64,000 bases of DNA from Ruegeria pomeroyi (GTDB lineage Bacteria > Pseudomonadota > Alphaproteobacteria > Rhodobacterales > Rhodobacteraceae): positions 868,001-932,000 of the forward strand of contig NZ_JAGQAG010000001.1 in assembly GCF_021405525.1 (NCBI RefSeq), read 5' to 3'. Every line of letters starts with the position of its first letter. The first letter of the stretch is position 1. Below the pieces are notes generated by a model, which saw only the letters and a list, made by a program, of their open reading frames with translations, was not told the DNA's origin and searched no databases. Positions 60,234 to 64,000 of the stretch are shown one piece after another. The translations under genes were made by a program, and so were the position numbers.

Positions 60234-61117
60234 GCGAACCCGTGACCCTGCCTGAAGAGGCCCCGGAACAGGCCCGCCATCCCTTTACCGAGGCCTGGGA
60301 GATGTTCCGCCGCAACCACGCCGCGCTTGTGGCGCTGGTGCTGCTGGTGCTGATCTGCGTGCTGGCGGTGATCGGTCCGGTGCTGTATGGCCGGGACCCC
60401 TATGACATGGTCTGGGCCCCCTTCACCCGGCCCGGCGAGAACTGGGATTTCATCCTGGGCACCGATTACCTGGGCCGGGACCTGCTGGCGATGATCATCA
60501 GCGGCGCGCGGGTGTCGATCATCATCGGTCTGTCCGCCGCCTTTGTCTCGATCTTCATCGGCGTCACGGTGGGGGCGCTGGCCGGGTTCTATCGCGGCTG
60601 GGTCGAAGAGGCGCTGATGCGCTTTACCGAGTTCTTTCAGGTGCTGCCGACGCTGCTGTTCTCGATGGTGATCGTGGCGCTGTTCGGGGCCTCGCTGCCG
60701 ATGATCACCTTTGCCATCGGCGTGGTCAGCTGGACCGCCGTGGCGCGCATCACCCGGGCCGAGTTCCTGCGCATCCGCGAGCTGGAATATGTCACCGCCA
60801 GCCGCGCCTCGGGCGCGCGGAACGCCAAGCTGATGTTCCGGGTGATCCTGCCCAACGCGCTGCCGCCGATCATCGTGCAATCGGCGCTGATGGTGGGGTC
60901 TGCCATCCTGTTCGAGGCGGGGCTGTCCTTCCTTGGCCTGACCGATCCCAACGTGGTCAGCTGGGGCCAGATCATCGGTTCGAACCGGACCTATTTCCTG
61001 GATGCCAGCTTTACCGTGACCATTCCGGGCGTGGCGATCTTTGTCACCGTTCTGTGCATCTCGCTGGTGGGCGATGGGCTCAACGATGCGCTCAACCCGA
61101 AACTGAGGGCGCGCTGA
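60230..61117 (+). CDS. ABC transporter permease, DppC type
   Basis: This 295-residue permease has an N-terminal cytoplasmic segment followed by helices, the typical HPFTEAWEMFRRNHAALVALVLL start, GTDYLGRDLLAMIISGARVSI and the EAA motif EYVTASRASGARNAKLMFRVILPNAL. It is co-translated with DppB (ATGA) and its stop shares a base with the ATPase start (TGATG). Confidence 0.88.
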   Translation: MSEPVTLPEEAPEQARHPFTEAWEMFRRNHAALVALVLLVLICVLAVIGPVLYGRDPYDMVWAPFTRPGENWDFILGTDYLGRDLLAMIISGARVSIIIGLSAAFVSIFIGVTVGALAGFYRGWVEEALMRFTEFFQVLPTLLFSMVIVALFGASLPMITFAIGVVSWTAVARITRAEFLRIRELEYVTASRASGARNAKLMFRVILPNALPPIIVQSALMVGSAILFEAGLSFLGLTDPNVVSWGQIIGSNRTYFLDASFTVTIPGVAIFVTVLCISLVGDGLNDALNPKLRAR

Positions 61118-62106
61118 TGACCGAAGCACTGCTCAAGGTCGAAAACCTGCGGATCGAGCTGACCACCCGCGCGGGCGTGGCGCCGGTGATCGACAACCTG
61201 TCCTTTGAGCTGGGGCATGGCGAGAATATCAGCTTTGTCGGCGAAAGCGGCTGCGGCAAGTCGATGACAGCGCTGGCGATCATGGGGCTCTTGCCCGAGG
61301 GGGTGGGCCGCGTCGCCTCGGGCCGCATCCTGTTCGAGGGCGAGGACCTGACCGCGGCCAGCGACAGCCGGTTGCGCGACATTCGCGGCAACGAGATCTC
61401 GATGATCTTTCAGGAGCCGATGACTTCACTCAACCCGGTCTATACGGTGGGCGAGCAGATCGCCGAGGTGCTGCGCGCCCATCAGGGCCTGTCGGCCCGT
61501 GCCGCCCGTGACATGGCAGCCGACCTGCTGGACGCGGTGCGCATCCCCAACGCGCGGGCGCGGGCGGGCGATTACCCGTTCCAGATGTCGGGCGGACAGC
61601 GCCAGCGGGTGATGATCGCCATGGCGCTGGCCTGCCGTCCCAAGATCCTGATCGCGGACGAGCCGACCACCGCGCTGGACGTGACGGTGCAGGCGCAGAT
61701 ATTCGACCTGCTGCGCGATCTCCGGCGCGATACCGGCACCTCGATCATCCTGATCACCCATGACATGGGGGCGGTGGCGGAAATGGCCGAACGGATGATC
61801 GTCATGTATGCCGGGCGCAATGCCGAGATCGGGCCGGTGGAGCAGATCATCGACCATCCACGCCACCCCTATACCAAGGGGCTGATTTCCTGTGTGCCCC
61901 ATATCATGGCGACCCTGACCGAGGACCGCCCCGACCTGACCGAGGTGCCCGGCATCGTGCCTGGCCTGCGTGAATTCGGGCAGGACCGGTGCCTTTTCGC
62001 CTCGCGCTGCGCCTATCGGACCGAGCAATGCCTGCGCCAGCGCCCCCCGGCAATGGCGTTTGACAACGGACAGCTGGCCGATTGCTGGCATGCGGAGACG
62101 CTGTAA
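61117..62106 (+). CDS. Peptide ABC transporter ATPase, DppD type
   Basis: This 329-residue ATPase has Walker [13 protein letters not shown], signature [15 protein letters not shown], Walker [19 protein letters not shown] and a C-terminal oligopeptide-specific segment with [23 protein letters not shown] 61117 overlaps the DppC stop; the frame from 61054 is longer but antisense to nothing useful and runs inside dppC. Adjacent to the DppF-type ATPase gene with no gap. Confidence 0.9.
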   Translation: MTEALLKVENLRIELTTRAGVAPVIDNLSFELGHGENISFVGESGCGKSMTALAIMGLLPEGVGRVASGRILFEGEDLTAASDSRLRDIRGNEISMIFQEPMTSLNPVYTVGEQIAEVLRAHQGLSARAARDMAADLLDAVRIPNARARAGDYPFQMSGGQRQRVMIAMALACRPKILIADEPTTALDVTVQAQIFDLLRDLRRDTGTSIILITHDMGAVAEMAERMIVMYAGRNAEIGPVEQIIDHPRHPYTKGLISCVPHIMATLTEDRPDLTEVPGIVPGLREFGQDRCLFASRCAYRTEQCLRQRPPAMAFDNGQLADCWHAETL

Positions 62107-63105
62107 ATGACCGACCGGCCCCTTCTCGACGTCGAAAACCTGACCGTTCGTTTCGCGGTGCGCCGTGGCGGCGTCTTTGGCCGCAAACAGTTCCTGGACG
62201 CGGTCGACGGCGTCAGCTTTGCGCTGGCGCGGGGCGAGACGCTGGCCATCGTGGGCGAGAGCGGCTCGGGCAAGACCACCACTGCGCTGGCGGTGGCGCG
62301 GCTGGTGGCGGCGCATTCGGGCCGGGTCGAGCTGGACGGGGCCGATATCCTGGGGCTTGAGGGCGAGGCCCTGCGCCAGGTCCGCCGCAAGGTGCAGTTC
62401 ATCTTTCAGGACCCCTATTCCAGCCTCAACCCGCGCCAGCGGGCCGAGGACGTGGTGCGCGAACCACTGCTAAGCCTCACCGACATGCCGCGCGATGAAC
62501 AGCAAAAGGTGATAGACGAGCTGTTCGTTCAGGTCGGTTTGCGGCCCGAGCAGAAACGGCTGTTCCCGCATCAGTTTTCGGGTGGACAACGGCAACGCAT
62601 CGGCATCGCCCGGGCGCTGGCGACCCGGCCCGAACTGATCATCTGCGACGAGCCGGTTTCGGCGCTGGACGTGGCGGTTCAGGCGCAGATTCTCAATCTG
62701 CTCCGGCGGCTGCAAAAGGAATTCGGGCTGACCTATCTGTTCATCAGCCACGATCTGGGCGTGGTCCAGCACATGTGCGATTCCATCGCGGTGATGTATA
62801 TGGGCCGGATCGTCGAACATGGCCCCCGGCTGAGCCTGTTCAACAACCCGCTGCATCCCTATACGGCGGCGCTGCTCTCTGCGGTGCCCTCGGTCGACAA
62901 GGCGCGGCGGGCGGCGACGCGGCGCATCCTGATCCCGGGCGACCCGCCCGATCCGGTGAACCTGCCGCCCGGGTGCCGGTTCGCCAATCGCTGCCCGGTG
63001 GCGCAACCGCAATGTCGCGAGGCCGAGCCAGAGTTGCGCACGGTTGCCGGCGGTCAGCGCGTTGCCTGCCATCTGGTGAAAGAGGACGGAACCGCCCCGC
63101 TGTGA
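62107..63105 (+). CDS. Peptide ABC transporter ATPase, DppF type
   Basis: This 332-residue ATPase has Walker A GESGSGKTTTALAVARL, signature FSGGQRQRIGIARAL, Walker B LIICDEPVSALDVAVQAQ and the C-terminal CRFANRCPVAQPQCREAEP segment that contacts the permease in oligopeptide systems. It begins one base after the DppD stop and closes the operon. Confidence 0.9.
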   Translation: MTDRPLLDVENLTVRFAVRRGGVFGRKQFLDAVDGVSFALARGETLAIVGESGSGKTTTALAVARLVAAHSGRVELDGADILGLEGEALRQVRRKVQFIFQDPYSSLNPRQRAEDVVREPLLSLTDMPRDEQQKVIDELFVQVGLRPEQKRLFPHQFSGGQRQRIGIARALATRPELIICDEPVSALDVAVQAQILNLLRRLQKEFGLTYLFISHDLGVVQHMCDSIAVMYMGRIVEHGPRLSLFNNPLHPYTAALLSAVPSVDKARRAATRRILIPGDPPDPVNLPPGCRFANRCPVAQPQCREAEPELRTVAGGQRVACHLVKEDGTAPL

Positions 63106-63118
63106 CCCGACGCGAGGC

Positions 63119-63313
63119 TCAGTAATGCGGCGGGCGCTCGTCGCCCAGGATCACGCCGCCGCTGCCCTCTTGCGCGCGGTCGGCCTCGCGCTGCCACAGC
63201 ATCGCGACCCGCCGGGTCAGCCGGTCGATCTCATCCTGCTGGCGCGCGACCACGTCGCTCAATTCATCCACGGTGTGGATCAGATGCGCGATCCGTTCTT
63301 CGAGATGCGTCAT
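63119..63313 (-). CDS. slyX: SlyX-family protein
   Basis: This 64-residue protein has an N-terminal coiled coil (LEERIAHLIHTVDELSDVVARQ, IDRLTRRVAML) and the C-terminal PPHY tail characteristic of SlyX. Function is unknown in general. It converges on the DppF-type gene with a 13-bp gap. Confidence 0.82.
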   Translation of the reverse strand: MTHLEERIAHLIHTVDELSDVVARQQDEIDRLTRRVAMLWQREADRAQEGSGGVILGDERPPHY

Positions 63314-63416
63314 GTCACGGTCCTTTCACAGTGGTGTGCCCCCTCCCATACAGGCGCAACGTCACGCTTGCCAGCCCCGCCATGACAGCCCGACAGTTGC
63401 GGCAGGGAGAACAGAC

Positions 63417-64000
63417 ATGAGCGTGATCATCGACAACGCCCTGGGCGTCACCACCATCACCATCAACCGGCCAGAGGCGCGCAACGCGGTCGATCCCGAC
63501 ACGGCGCGCGCGCTGTATCAGGCGTTTCTGGATTTCGAGGGTGATCCCGACCAGCGCGTCGCCATCCTGACCGGGGCGGGCGGCGCCTTTTGCGCAGGCT
63601 TCGACCTGAAAACGGCCGGTTCCGGCGCGGCGGATGCCTGGATCACCTCGCTCGACCTGCCCCCGGATTGGAACGACCCCGTGGGCGATCCGCGCCCCGG
63701 CCCGATGGGCCCCTCACGCCTGATGCTGTCGAAACCGGTGATTGCCGCGATCGAGGGGCCGGCGGTGGCGGGCGGCATGGAACTGGCCGCCTGGTGCGAT
63801 CTGCGGGTCATGGCCCAGGGCGCGGTGACGGGCGTGTTCTGCCGCCGCTGGGGCGTGCCGCTGATCGACGGCGGCACCGTGCGCCTGCCGCGCCTGCTGG
63901 GCCAGGGGCGGGCCAGCGACCTGATCCTGACCGGGCGCGCGGTCGAGGCCGACGAGGCGCTGGCCCTGGGCTTTGCCAACCGCGTCTACCCCGAGGGGGA
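63417..64000 (+). CDS. Enoyl-CoA hydratase/isomerase family protein, partial
   Basis: The first 194 codons are present; the gene runs off the window. The crotonase fold is clear from TITINRPEARNAVDPDTARAL, the oxyanion-hole segment FCAGFDLKTA (about residues 58-67) and KPVIAAIEGPAVAGGMELAAWCDLRV (about 105-130). GGGAGAA lies before ATG 63417. The exact acyl-CoA substrate cannot be told. Confidence 0.87.
   Translation, partial: MSVIIDNALGVTTITINRPEARNAVDPDTARALYQAFLDFEGDPDQRVAILTGAGGAFCAGFDLKTAGSGAADAWITSLDLPPDWNDPVGDPRPGPMGPSRLMLSKPVIAAIEGPAVAGGMELAAWCDLRVMAQGAVTGVFCRRWGVPLIDGGTVRLPRLLGQGRASDLILTGRAVEADEALALGFANRVYPEG

Overview
This window looks like a chromosomal segment of a marine alphaproteobacterium of the order Rhodobacterales (Roseobacter group, Ruegeria-like). 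The reasons are high GC, tightly overlapping ATGA/TGATG operons, a glycerol ABC transporter of the GlpSTPQU type, a two-subunit xanthine dehydrogenase operon, an RpoE-ChrR singlet-oxygen locus, and many transport and amine-oxidation genes. The genus is an inference; no rRNA is present. One tRNA (tRNA-Gln, TTG) is present. No CRISPR array, complete insertion sequence or prophage was seen.

Layout. 1-3174: 3' part of a glycerol uptake operon (end of glpS, then glpT, glpP, glpQ, glpU). 3244-4780: BlaI-type repressor with an M56 membrane metalloprotease. 4866-5858: quinone oxidoreductase. 5963-6037: tRNA-Gln. 6246-12774 (minus strand): periplasmic nitrate reductase operon napFDAGHBC plus a small membrane protein, preceded by an FNR-type box. 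13642-22739: an RpoE-ChrR locus with a fasciclin protein, SDR, DUF1365, FAD oxidoreductase, Cfa-like methyltransferase, chalcone-isomerase-like protein, MFS carrier, DUF3833 and TspO-like protein. 22768-30566: SH3 protein, D-2-hydroxyacid dehydrogenase, gamma-glutamyltransferase, FAD-linked oxidase, dimethylglycine dehydrogenase-like enzyme. 30620-40101: EF-hand protein, HD-domain putative diiron oxygenase with a divergent LysR, lysozyme-inhibitor fusion, cysteine-synthase-like enzyme, AhpD-like protein, an oxidase/aldo-keto reductase operon, a HlyD exporter pair and a Cys-rich pair. 40349-49814 (minus): a purine operon joining XdhABC to a BMP-type nucleoside ABC transporter. 50416-53916: dnaE. 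53923-63105: CobW GTPase and amidohydrolase, divergent from a LysR gene and a DppABCDF-type peptide transporter. 63119-64000: slyX and a partial enoyl-CoA hydratase.

How the genes work together. The clearest regulatory circuit is at 13.5-17.3 kb. Four copies of a TGATCC-N15/16-CGTA promoter stand before rpoE-chrR, the fasciclin gene, the DUF1365-SDR pair and the FAD oxidoreductase-Cfa operon. They define a local sigma-E regulon that probably remodels membrane fatty acids during singlet-oxygen or photo-oxidative stress. The Nap operon has the enterobacterial gene order with quinol dehydrogenase NapGH as well as NapC. The xdh-BMP operon couples purine uptake to oxidation.

The most unusual structural signal is a palindromic repeat element inserted in frame, in opposite orientations, in both xdhA and xdhB. 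Related copies lie between genes at 27.86-27.91 kb. This resembles the behaviour of Rickettsia palindromic elements.
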